From assembly GCA_000226015.1 (NCBI GenBank), contig JH153885.1:319894-347812 (forward strand): a stretch of 27,919 bases of DNA. The letters are read 5' to 3'. Origin of the DNA: Mnemiopsis leidyi. Lineage: Eukaryota > Ctenophora > Tentaculata > Lobata > Bolinopsidae. The notes beneath the pieces were generated by a model that saw only the letters and a list, made by a program, of their open reading frames with translations, searched no databases and had not been told where the DNA came from. Of this stretch, positions 11,334 through 23,300 are shown piece by piece. The position numbers and the translations under genes are program-made. Position 1 is the stretch's first letter. Every line of letters starts with the position of its first letter.

Positions 11334-14300
11334 GTAAAGTAGAGACACACACAAGACACAGTCAGACAACTGGAGTTCACAGGAAAAACAAGGCGTGTCA
11401 AGTGTACACTAGTAAAAAAACGAAGTGATCTGGCTGCTTCTGAACAGCTAATGATTTTGCAAGGTTATGGAGTACTACTGCTTGATGGAGTAAACCCAAA
11501 CAATATGTATCAAAAATGTAGCTCATGAAACAATCATACCAATCATAATTCTTCACTACCTGTACTTAGTAACTTTGAAACCAAAATCCTTTTAAAAAAC
11601 TGGCAGCTTTACTATACTCCTTCGTACAATACACATAAATAACTAAAATTGTAACAATTACCGAATAGTGACAAGATGAATAACAATATCTCCATTCAGG
11701 TATAGTGTCCAACCTGGGAGCCCTGAGAGACGAGAAACACGAGCACGATGATCTACGACAAGAGCAGCTCACTGAACTGGAAACTCAGTTCGAGTCCAAG
11801 GTTTGTGTGTTTGTCTGTAGGTCTGTATGTCTAACTACCTCACTGAACTGGAAACTCAGTTCGAGTCCAAGGTTTGTGTGTTTGTCTGTAGGTCTGTATG
11901 TCTAACTATCGTCACGTGAACTGGAAACTCAGTTCGAGTCCAAGGTTTGTGTTGTTTGTCTGTAGGTCTGTATGTCTAACTATCGTACACNNNNNNNNNN
12001 NNNNNNNNNNNNNNNNNNNNNNNNNNNNNNNNNNNNNNNNNNNNNNNNNNNNNNNNNNNNNNNNNNNNNNNNNNNNNNNNNNNNNNNNNNNNNNNNNNNN
12101 NNNNNNNNNNNNNNNNNNNNNNNNNNNNNNNNNNNNNNNNNNNNNNNNNNNNNNNNNNNNNNNNNNNNNNNNNNNNNNNNNNNNNNNNNNNNNNNNNNNN
12201 NNNNNNNNNNNNNNNNNNNNNNNNNNNNNNNNNNNNNNNNNNNNNNNNNNNNNNNNNNNNNNNNNNNNNNNNNNNNNNNNNNNNNNNNNNNNNNNNNNNN
12301 NNNNNNNNNNNNNNNNNNNNNNNNNNNNNNNNNNNNNNNNNNNNNNNNNNNNNNNNNNNNNNNNNNNNNNNNNNNNNTGTGTTTGTCTGTAGGTCTGTAT
12401 GTCTATCTATCTCACTGAACTGGAAACTCAGTTCGAGTCCAAGGTTTGTGTGTTTGTCTGTAGGTCTGTATGTCTAACTATCTCACTGAACTGGAAACTC
12501 AGTTCGAGTCCAAGGTTTGTGTGTTTGTCTGTAGGTCTGTATGTCTAACTACCTCACTGAACTGGAAACTCAGTTCGAGTCCAAGGTTTGTGTGTTTGTC
12601 CGTCGGTCTGTATGTCTGCCTATCCGACTGTTTTTCTTTCTGTTGATTAAACTACTAGTAAATAATTTCATGACATGGCTGAAATTGTGCATATCCCTTT
12701 CCTTCTCAACTTTTAGTGCTCGCCCCTCTCCTTTTGATCCAGTTTGTATCGTTGTACACACTTATCTTTTAATTTTACATGTTAACTCAATTACGTTAGA
12801 ATCACGTTTAAACACAACTAAATTGTGATTATTTACCGTGTGATGCTCCCTAAGTCTCACCAAGCATGATTACAAGTGCTCTTTCTGTAGGCATGTCAGC
12901 CCATCTAAGAGTTCGGTCATTTTCACAGGGTTTGTCAGAAACTTCCAAGCAGTTCATTAGTAGGATTTCCAAAATTCCGATAATAGCGATAAAGTTTGTA
13001 GATGTGAAACCAATGAAATATGCACATAAAATCATACTACATAGCTTATTACTCTGCTCATATACTAAACTTTAGACTCGCAGTGGTGAAAGGACGTGAA
13101 GCCTAGAAAAAAAAACTTGCTGATTTAAGACTCAGGAGACAGACTTGCTAACTACATGAATCTAGTCTATTTTAGTGCTACTTCAAGGGTGGCTAACAGT
13201 TCTATAATGTTCTGTCAATAAAGTTGTAATATATATTCCATCTCGTGTAGCATCGTGACATGCTGGCCGCATTTCGCGCTTTTCTGGAATGTCTTTATTG
13301 GGATCTCATAGGTAAGGCAGTAGGACACGCGATACACAAGCAGCGTTTCGCGCTTTTCGGGAATCTTTTTTATCGTGATCCTTTTTAGGTAAGGCAGTAA
13401 GGCTTCTATTTCTGTATAGCGGCTAACTATCAACAGCTGGTACGATTGTAACACCACGGATAAAAATCATTGACGATCTGAGGTGTTTTTCCTTAAAATT
13501 CAACAGTTTTCAATATTCCCAGAATTCTGCAGGTTAACGGCTAACCTATAAACTAAATATATATATATTCAATTTTTAGCGATATAATTTACAAAGTCAA
13601 ATCGTCCAAGCAACTACCAAGTACCACCTGAAATAATTATTATTCTAGCGAAGTTATACCATGCTTACTTAAGTTTAAAACGCCTACACTAGCACCCACA
13701 GCAACACCTCCAAAAGTAGCTCCAGTACCCCCAGTCACAAAGCCAGTTAGGACCAGTATGTCCCAAGTTCGATACTTGACTTGTAACAGCATCCTCCTGC
13801 TTTAAAGTACCTGCGGAGTTGTTGAAATGTCACATATCTCGGTACATACCGTCACATAGTTTGGTACATACCTCCACATACCTCGGTACATACCTTCTAG
13901 TCGGTATACAACGTGTCACATTTTAGTTAGCTAGCCTCCGAGTTCAGGGTACTTACAAGTACGAAATTAAGGAAGAAAAATGTCGGTTTTATGAAACCCG
14001 TTCATGCGCAATTAAGGTGGTATGTGTCCTCGAGTTTTATTTTGTCAAATAGCTGTAATATATTGACGGAGTTAGTAAGTAACATTGCAGCAGCAAGTAT
14101 CCAATTGTTATAGAAAAAAGGGGTATTTTCTACGGTAAATTTAAAAAATATTCGCCGTTTTTCGTTTCAGAATTCTAAACATAATTGGGTGTTGATTTTT
14201 CGGTATCGGTTGGATGGCCTCCAAAATTCCAGACATAGATCAGCTGCTAGAATAGGTTAAATGAGAGTTTTTGTTAACACTTTAAACATAAACAACTAAT

Positions 14301-17300
14301 TGTTTGGCACGTTGTTTGTAAATCAAAACAACAAAAGATCAAAGTGATCTCAATAAACATTGTTAATACGTACAGATTATCCTAATGTATTGATAGAACT
14401 ACTTCCAATAATTTGCAACCAAAGAATATTTGTCGATGAGCACTGGGAATCACTTTAACCACCTTTTAATACTTATATACAAAAGAAAGATATAAAAAGT
14501 TTTCTACCGTTCTTCCTTTCTACCTTTCTGGAACTTCTCCAGCTCTTACCCTCTTATCCACAACCCCTAATTCCTTCTACAAACACGCATACTATCTATA
14601 CACCCATACCACTGAGTACCTATATGCAGTTTCTAACATGCGCATGTACCAAAAGTTATTTTAACACTTTCCCTCTTCGGGTGACACAAATTTTAACACA
14701 TTATGTCCCCTTGTAAAGAGCGGAGAGGGGAGAAAGAAGCTAACATTTTTATAACACACGTACTTCTCAGATATCGCAGCTGCAGCAGGAAGTGGAGGTA
14801 CAAGCCCGTAAACTCCGAAACACGGAGGAGGAACATCGTCAAGCGATAGAGGATGCGCGCCAGCGCGAGGAGAGGCTCCTCAAACAGGTTCGGACATTTG
14901 CTTTTTAGAGAAAATTAAGAACTTTATTTTCGAAATTTTGAAAACAATAGCAGCTCATCTTATGTAAACCACAATGATGAAAATTGAGTCAATTCAGTCG
15001 ATTTAAGTAAAATTCTAACAAATATTGAAACAATTTTTGGTTACAAAACCCTTAATTTAGTTCGTTCGACTAACTACGAACTTTCTTTCCCACCGATGGC
15101 ATTTCTCAAACTATGCATGTCATGTCTACCAATGATGCTGCATATTTCCCCGCCAAATATCTCACTCTAACTTCCATCCTAGCTCGAGGGAAAGACAATG
15201 TCGGAACAGAAACTACAGGAAATCCTAAATCGGATGGAAATCGAGAATGCCAAACTCGTACAAATGAATAAAGAGGTATGTATTACAATGTTTGACTCTC
15301 CGTAAAATAGCTACTAATTTTTTCAAGATATTATTCGACGTGACCAGAATAGTGAGTCGTGATAATGACATAAAAAATGCAAATTGTTGGAATTTTCGTC
15401 AACATTCCTCGAGAATTCCTCCGAAGAGTGACTGGCACAATCCCAAAAACATCTGTGTTTCCTGCACTGCACAGCACTGGTGTGGCTGCTCTTGAATCAA
15501 GGTTCACTCTAACAGAACTTGTCTACTTTTTTCAGAAACCCGATATCAGATCCACCTTTTCACCAGCAGCACTTGCACAACTTACCAACAATACAGCTGG
15601 TGAGTTTGTCGACATTTTGTTTGGAATGTGAGGAAAAATGTAGTGTTATCTACGTGCATCGTGTCTGATGTTTATTCTCGCTGTCTTATCACGGATATCA
15701 TAACGTTAATGCGAAACAACGAATAGGCATATGTAAATTTCTGGAAACTTATCGCCAGTCTTTTTAACAAGTCTCGTGATATTCCTATCCTTGATATGAT
15801 AAGCACTCATCACAATAGGCAACAGCGCAGGCGTACCGATAAATAAAGATGTTGCTATTGTAAAGTTGTAATCGTTTGTTACCGTCAGTTGAAAACGGAT
15901 CAAATGTGGAAGTTGTTCAGAAAATGTTGGCGTCTCAGCCAGTCACCATGCTACAGGAATCGTGAGTATTCTTTTATCTTGGAGATCAATAGAGGAAAGT
16001 ATTTTGGGGAGCGGTTACAAATTTTAAGCAAGCTAGAAAGTTCTCTTTCCTAGCTCCTCATTGGTCAAAATTTGTGGCACCTTCCAAATAAACCTTTCTC
16101 TCTATTATCAACACTGTTGTCTTCTTTAGAAACATCTTGTGTTCTGATGACAGAGTTCTATTTCAAATTGTTCAAACTGCCAAATATTCGTCTGAGTGGA
16201 ATACGCGAATTGATTTTCTGTATTCACTTTTTCATGACTCCCACTTAGTGTGTGCGCGCGTATTATGCGCGCGTTGCATGCCCGCAGAGCGCACGCTGCC
16301 AACCATTAGCATGATTAGATTTCGCCATCGATGATTGAACCAAGTCACTGCTCGTTACTTCTTTGCTGTACTGTACATTAACAGCTGACTTTTCGCTTCT
16401 ACGTCAGAGAACACAGTTAGCGGTTTATGCTTGTTTAATGACATTTACATCTGACTTTATAACAAGATCTATAATTTCAGGTCGACTCCAGCCAGAGCAG
16501 TAAGTAATAGATTATAGAGCACGAAATAAAGTGGCATACAGAATCACCCTTAGAGCTCAGCCGAAACATATTTATTGTTATTAATTACCGGCGAAATTTC
16601 ACACATAATTAATTGCCTCTAATAACTGCTCCAAAATTCGGGTCGACATTGGCTGTATTTGGAGAAAACCACAATTTGGCTACCATATGGTTTTTCAACC
16701 TCTGGTGAGCAGCTTGTTTCCGCTTCTGGATATCGAATTAGTCGGTGACATTTTAAGAATTTATGACAAATTTATGACAAGCGTCGTCGAATTTTCTCAC
16801 TTCAATGACTCATTAATTTACAGCTATCCGCTGTAATTGAAATTGTGCCAACTAAGTATTTGGAATTTCAACATGCTTTGAATACTTACAGTTGTTGTTC
16901 CTTCTCGTGAAATATGCCGCTTTTATGCTGTGTCTCTAAAAGGAGACTGAAGAATCTAACAAAAGTATGTACGTTGCTGCTCAACATGAACGTTTCTTTT
17001 CACGATAAATAATTTCAGCGATGTTCTAGATTATCTGGATTCCATTCTCGAATCTCGTGGCCCTGTGTACAAAATTTTAAGATTTCCTACCCCTTAATCC
17101 ATACAAACTAACTCACTGTACACTAGCTCACTAGTGTTCTTTGTTTACTGACCTGTGATGCATTTCTTGTGATACAGTTTAGTCTATACAATTTTCTAGT
17201 ATAGTCCACACTATTCTGTAGTCTGGTTTATTTTAGGACAGTCTACACCATTCTGTGGTCAACACTGTTCCTTATTATTAATGTAACCTAAGTTGGTCGA

Positions 17301-20300
17301 CTAATTTACTTATCCTTATTCAGGTACCTACAGAAAAACGGCACGTGCCGTTTGCCGACAAGCCGTACATCAAAAGTAGGCATTTCTGTTTATCTCTGTT
17401 ACTTAAGACATTTTTAGTTTTGACTGCGCTGTATTTTCCTGCTTTTCTCATTTTGTCATTGTGTTTTCTATAAAACCTGCAACATTAAGGTAAAGTTAAC
17501 CAGGTGTTACTTTCAGCTTACTACGAGCACCCTACTGAAGCTATTGATGCTGCTAGGAGAGAACTGGAGAATGACATCGCTATCAGACTTCTTAATGTCA
17601 CCGCCTCACCTGTAAGTTACTTTATTGCGCAATTTTGTTGGTATGACGTTATTTTATTGAATATGACGTCATTTTGTTGAGTATGACGTCATTCTGTTAA
17701 CTATGACGTCTGAGGTCATTCTGTTAAGTATAATGTTATTCCGTTAAGAACAACGTTAAATTATATACTAGAATCAGTGCTCCAGAATCAGTGCTCCAGA
17801 CATGCTTCATTCTGGCAATTTACTTACAAATCATATACTTAATTTTTAAAATACAGTAGAGATATGCGTGCTACGCTAAAGATTGAATCACAGTATTATT
17901 TTATCTTTCGTCGAATATTTTAAGTTACTCTATATTATGCGTTACCTTATTACATTGAAGTCCATCATTTTATTATGTTTTTGGGGCATGCAGCTAAATG
18001 GCAGCCGCTTTAGAAAAACTAACTTATTCGTTAATTCCTAATCTCACATGGGGTATGACTCCTACTGCTATGTCAAATATTTAGTATTGTATTGATAATA
18101 TTAACAGTTAGGATCTGTCAACTATAAGTTATCATCGCAACAATTATTACTGGTCTGGCCATGGCAACTATTCAAGACACGTACTGGCTACAATTCTAAA
18201 TTCTTCTCCTCGTCATGTTTTCTCCGTGAATTAGATCATTTTCTTACGAAAAACTACTTAAAAACGTCGTCATTTAAGCTGATTAATGTTATATCATAAC
18301 ATTCAAAAATTATTAAACTGATAGGTTGATTTCAATTAAAATGATACTATAGTCAAGGTTTGATAACAAACTCGTTGGCCTATTCTCACGGTCTCTAGTT
18401 ATCAAATATCATTTAACGATCTCTAAAACTTATAGTAACTAAGTAACAAGCCCTAGCAGCCGTATCCTTGAATTGTAACTACCTACCTATACTGTATCTA
18501 TCTTTACTCGTATCCATTATTGCTTTTTACTGATTTATATCAGCCAGCCAATCTCCTCCTTGATTAACTTTTTCCTCCTTTCAATTACGAATTACACGTA
18601 TCAGTACACCTCAACTTCCAATGGCAGGCTATAGGTTCAGTGTGGTGTGGTGCTGCACAAACATAATGTAATCTCAGCTCAAACTCTGTATCTCGCTTCC
18701 ATCAGTTCTGCACGTCTGTAATTGTATTATGTCTTCACCCTTTTTTCAATTACGGCAATGTTCGACACTAATTCTCACTTGCCTGCATGCAGCTAGCGTG
18801 CCCGCCTGCTCCTCGCATTTCCTTCACTCTGATTGGTCCGTTTTGTCACGTTGACAATTCTGATTGGTTAGATTTGACACGTGTTCATGTTGAAGGTTTG
18901 TAGTTGGCCCGCACGTGCACTTTTTTTGTTTAGGATTTCAGGTCGATGACAGCTTTTTTTCATTTCAAATGTTACTGGACCCTACAGATTGGCGCAGACT
19001 TTTGTTTTTAATTTGATTTTTATTTTGACGCATATTTGTAGCAGCTATTCTAATCGTTTTTGCATATTATGTGCTATTGTTTTTCATCTGGTTGAATCTC
19101 TTTAGCTATTTATAATTTTTTCCCCTAAGAAATGATAACAAGTAAATTTATATTTTATCGAGGTTGCATTAATTTATTATTTTTTGAAATATCCCCTTTA
19201 TGAATCTATATCGAAGTTTCTGGAACGTGGCATTGGCTACTTAATGTAGCCGACATTCTTGACATTCTGCATCCTAAATGATGCTGTTGATTCGTTGAAG
19301 GAATGATTTACAAACTGGATGCACAATATATGAATCATGAAGTTTGTAGCAACACAGAAATAATAGATAAATATGATTTCATGTCATTCAATGTTTTAAG
19401 TCTACAACTTAACTCGCTGAAATGAATGAATGGTGGATATTCGATGTGAACGTTATCTGTGAAAATCGCAATTTAGACAAATAGAAGTGACATTCTATTG
19501 AGCATTATTCTCGCATTTCCATGTCATTCTGATATACCGGGTGTTACGAAAGATTCCACTTTTCTATGGTAGACTATTCCTTTTCGATCCGTTTATTGTT
19601 CGTAATTCAGTCGTTTTCATAGATGATAAACCAAATATCCAATATTTTAGTACACAAGTAAACCTCTTATGTCCTAGTCCAGTGAAAGTTTCCCTGATCC
19701 AACCTCATTCCAACTAAGATGGACTTTCTGGGTTTCTCCCACTACTACGCTTCCCTGATCGAACCTAAAGTTCGGGAGTCGCAGGATCAAACCAGACAGA
19801 AATCAGAGTTTCATAAACGAAAACCGCGACATTTGTCCCCCTGGAAAGTTGCTCTACTCTACGATTTCTGTCCTAACGTATCCTGCAGACACTTCCCGCT
19901 TGAGGAAAACAACAAGCTATCAAAAAGAAGTGTTCACAATCCGTGTTTTCGGACTAAAACATTGCTACGTGATTGTTGTCATGGTAACAGACTATCACGT
20001 GACTCTCTGGAATTCATCTTCCGAGAGACGAGCACCGTGGACCTGTTGGAGTACTGTCTTCAACTTCTGGACCGATATAGTCTATCTGGAACTTTCCTCA
20101 ACCTCCGCAAGTCAGCTTCTACCAGGTCTCTTCAGAGTGGCGCCAGGTTGAGCGTGAGAGCGGGTAGTTTGTATGATGTGACGTCATCGGCTGGTGACGT
20201 GACGTCATCTGACAGTGGTGCGACTGAGTCGTCTGAGTTGGAGTCACCTGCCATTAGCTCCGATAGTTATAGCCCCGAGTGCTTGCTCCAAACTTTTTGT

Positions 20301-23300
20301 GTATGTTCATTGTTTACTCCAGACAGAATTTCCATTTAAAATCTTGCTTTTCTAAATGATCGGTAGAAATAAATCTTCGCATCACCATTTCACCTGTTCA
20401 CTGCCGGCGATATGAATAAATGTAATTTTCAATAAAACTTGTTGAGGATATGTTCAGTCTTGGACCAGAGTTCAAATTTATCCACAAGACTCTTGTTGTT
20501 TGCTTTAGTTTTTAACTCTACCAATTTCAGGATATAGACTCGCTGACGAACGAGGAGTATTCGCAGTACAAGGAACAGATCGATAGAAACAGAATAGCCA
20601 AACATACCTCTCATGACATACAACAGTAAGTGAAAAACTTTAATAAGTTGAAGTTTAACAAGTCGCGGATCAGTTTTACCCAAACAAACTGATTCCCAAA
20701 CAAACAAGATTAAACCCAGAAACCCTAACCTCCACAGATTGGAAGCCCAACTTACAGACATCTGTCAGAGAGCTAACCACAAAGGTTCACCCCGAGGTTC
20801 TGTCTCAGCTAGTCCTATACCTACTACCCTGCCTCCCAAATCTCCTTCTTTCAGACAGTCTCGTGGTTAGTTTTGTTCTTACTTTTTTTACTGTGGTCAG
20901 TTACTCTGGTTACCAAGATTTACTTGGTATTTTGTTGTTGTCAGTTGTAAAACAATTGTGTGCTGATTGAGTCCGACTGTCGAATTGAGAATGCTCGTGG
21001 TTTTGCTGAACCCAGAAAACAGAATATTTAACAGACAAACAGCACAGAAAATCAGAATCATAAGCAGATATCTTGTCGAATCGAGCAGAATTTAGCACAT
21101 ACTCATAACGCAGCACAATCTGTCGTGATTTTACAGCACTTTTAACTTTTTTACAGAGTCCCTGTCTCGCCCGAACTCATCAAAACGAACAAAAACCACC
21201 GCCCCGGTCGACTCAACTCCCCAACAAGATGCCGCCGCGCCACGTGACGTCACCACAGTAACGCGTGACGTTTTATCTCAGTCACGTGAGCATCTTCAAT
21301 CTCCGTCTTCTCCCGACCTTGCGGCCGAAAAACTTGTTGCGAGTACTCCTAAAGTTACTGCTAGATCAGCTGAAAATATTCGGGAAAAAGAACCTGCATA
21401 CGAACTTGATTTCGATGATGATGACACTGAATCAGTCGACCAAGACGTTTCGGAAATCGAATTGCCAGACGAAGGGACTTTATCTCGAGGTGATCACGTG
21501 CAAGAAAATAAAATTCGAACTGCCCACGTGCAGCAGCATTTAACACGCGATGATCACGTGGAGTTGAGCGATGAAGAGGAGATCCCTGAGGAGGATGCTT
21601 TCTCTGACGACAATGCTTTTGACGACGACGAGCTGTTTGGTAAGTCATGTGACCAAGAGCTTGCTAGTTTGATTGTGTAGAAGGGAAATATAAGTGGGCG
21701 GGTATTTTACGTTTGTAATTGCCGTGTGAGGTCGAAAAACGGGAATGTCAGGCCCATTGCCACAAAGCCCAGCAGTCTGACTACTGGATTGGTCGAGTTT
21801 TTAAGCCTTTTCTAACTAAAACTGGGATTTTCCACAAAAATTTTTCTCAAGAACTAGATTATTTGGGTTAAAGTAGAGAATTCATAAAACAATTTTTCAC
21901 GTGCAATGCAAATGTTTCTCTTGCTGTTGGTTAACTGAATTGTCGCACTTAAATCTTAAAATCAGCGGGAAATCGATAGGTGAGGAAATTTTCCTCAAAA
22001 ACCTTCCTCAATTTCCTCAAAAAGTAGGTCATCTTGGTCTAAGTAGAGACCGAAATTTGGACTGTGAGGAAATTTTACATTTTGTGGCAATGGGATGTAA
22101 GGTGCTTTTCGGAGAGCTACTTTACATTGTTGCTTCGTTGGTTGTTTTATGATTAGAATTGTTTGCTGAACTTAAATCGCGCATTTATTTTAGCTACGAC
22201 TTTCTTGAACAAATCAATGGCACCACACAGCTCTTCTCTTTTGTCAGCATGTATGAGATCAGGAGTGCTTATGTTTGTTATTTCACAGATTTCTAAGAAT
22301 ATAGCACATGAAACATGATTTTTACGAGTCAGATCTTATGCAGATTTAGAGATTCGCTGAATTTAGAATATCTAAGCAGAGATTGCAAATAGCATTTTTT
22401 AATGTTGACGCCATTGCTTACTGGTGATGATATAGCTTGAGATTATGGCATTATGAGATAAAAAACATGCTTCATTAACGATTTAATTGAATGTTGAAAT
22501 TATATGTATGTATGTTGTTAACATGTGTTGTGCAGAAACTTGACTTTTTTATTTCAGAGGAAGTAAAGCCGACACCTGGGTACAGTCTAAGGGATCCTAA
22601 CTACAATCCGTAAGTTTTATGTCAATTTCATACTTACATTTAATTTTAACAAATAACAATTCACAAATATTTAAACAAATATGTTTCTTTCGCGGTAATT
22701 TGGTCTGCAGTCCTTCTGATGGGCATACCGTTAACCGTATACCGTATACGGCTACTGGCTAGACCGAACATATTTAATCTCCAAAAACTTATCCTTGTGT
22801 TTGCAGTACTGAATTATCGTACTCGGACCACCCGGAAGTTCAAATTTCCGTATCTAGGTATGAGCAGCGAGTTTCTACGTCCGTAGTTCATGTTCGCAAT
22901 TCCTGTCGGGTGTCGTGATCAAAAATTGTTGTAATAATAATTGTTTGTACTGTGTTTCGCAAAGCACTGATTCCTATTCATGTTCCCGGATACTTATAGT
23001 TTCCTTTTAGAACAACAGCGGTGTCATTATTGACCAAGCGCATTACTTACTTTTACACAGCATTGTATCGTAAGCAGTAGATCTGTCCTGAACATTTTTT
23101 CGTATCCCTCATTTCGTATCCCTCATTTCGTATCCCTCATTTCTTACCAGGTTTTATAAGTTATAACAATCATTGCATTGTGAGGCAATAATTTCCCTTA
23201 TACTGGACAATTTTGTCGTAGTAAAAAATAATTTCAGTCCTGTCGTCACGTTTTTGAATTGACTGAAGCTCTACAAGCAATTAACCTGAATAATTAATTC

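Larger units (their letters stand above)
12624..14770 (+). other. Remainder of intron 2 (intron spans 11801-14770)
   Basis: About 2.1 kb of AT-rich intron. It contains two small tandem repeats, listed separately. A 69-codon + strand ORF and a 61-codon minus-strand ORF overlap at 12850-13075. The minus-strand one has a hydrophobic segment (FIAIIGILEILL), but there is no splice or repeat evidence for a gene. Confidence 0.5.

Noticed and set aside
11768..12623. tRNA-like B box (GTTCGAGTCC) in each 71-bp unit
   Set aside because: No matching A box or cloverleaf arms are present, and the bases are explained as codons for Q-F-E-S.
12850..13075. Overlapping ORFs on opposite strands within intron 2
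   Set aside because: The minus-strand frame has one hydrophobic stretch but is short, closed by a nearby upstream stop, and lacks splice sites or any family resemblance.
15292..15631. Two + strand ORFs over exon 5
   Set aside because: Only the portion 15536-15599 has both an acceptor and a donor with matching phase. The rest is intron read-through.
16137..16334. 65-codon ORF with CG-rich GTGCGCGCGTATTATGCGCG stretch
   Set aside because: It lies between exons 6 and 7, lacks usable phase-matched splice sites, and the Cys/Arg pattern comes from a GCGC-rich inverted patch.
20429..21116. Minus-strand ORFs of 110 and 68 codons
   Set aside because: They are shadows of the + strand exons 10-11 and of the AT-rich intron after them.
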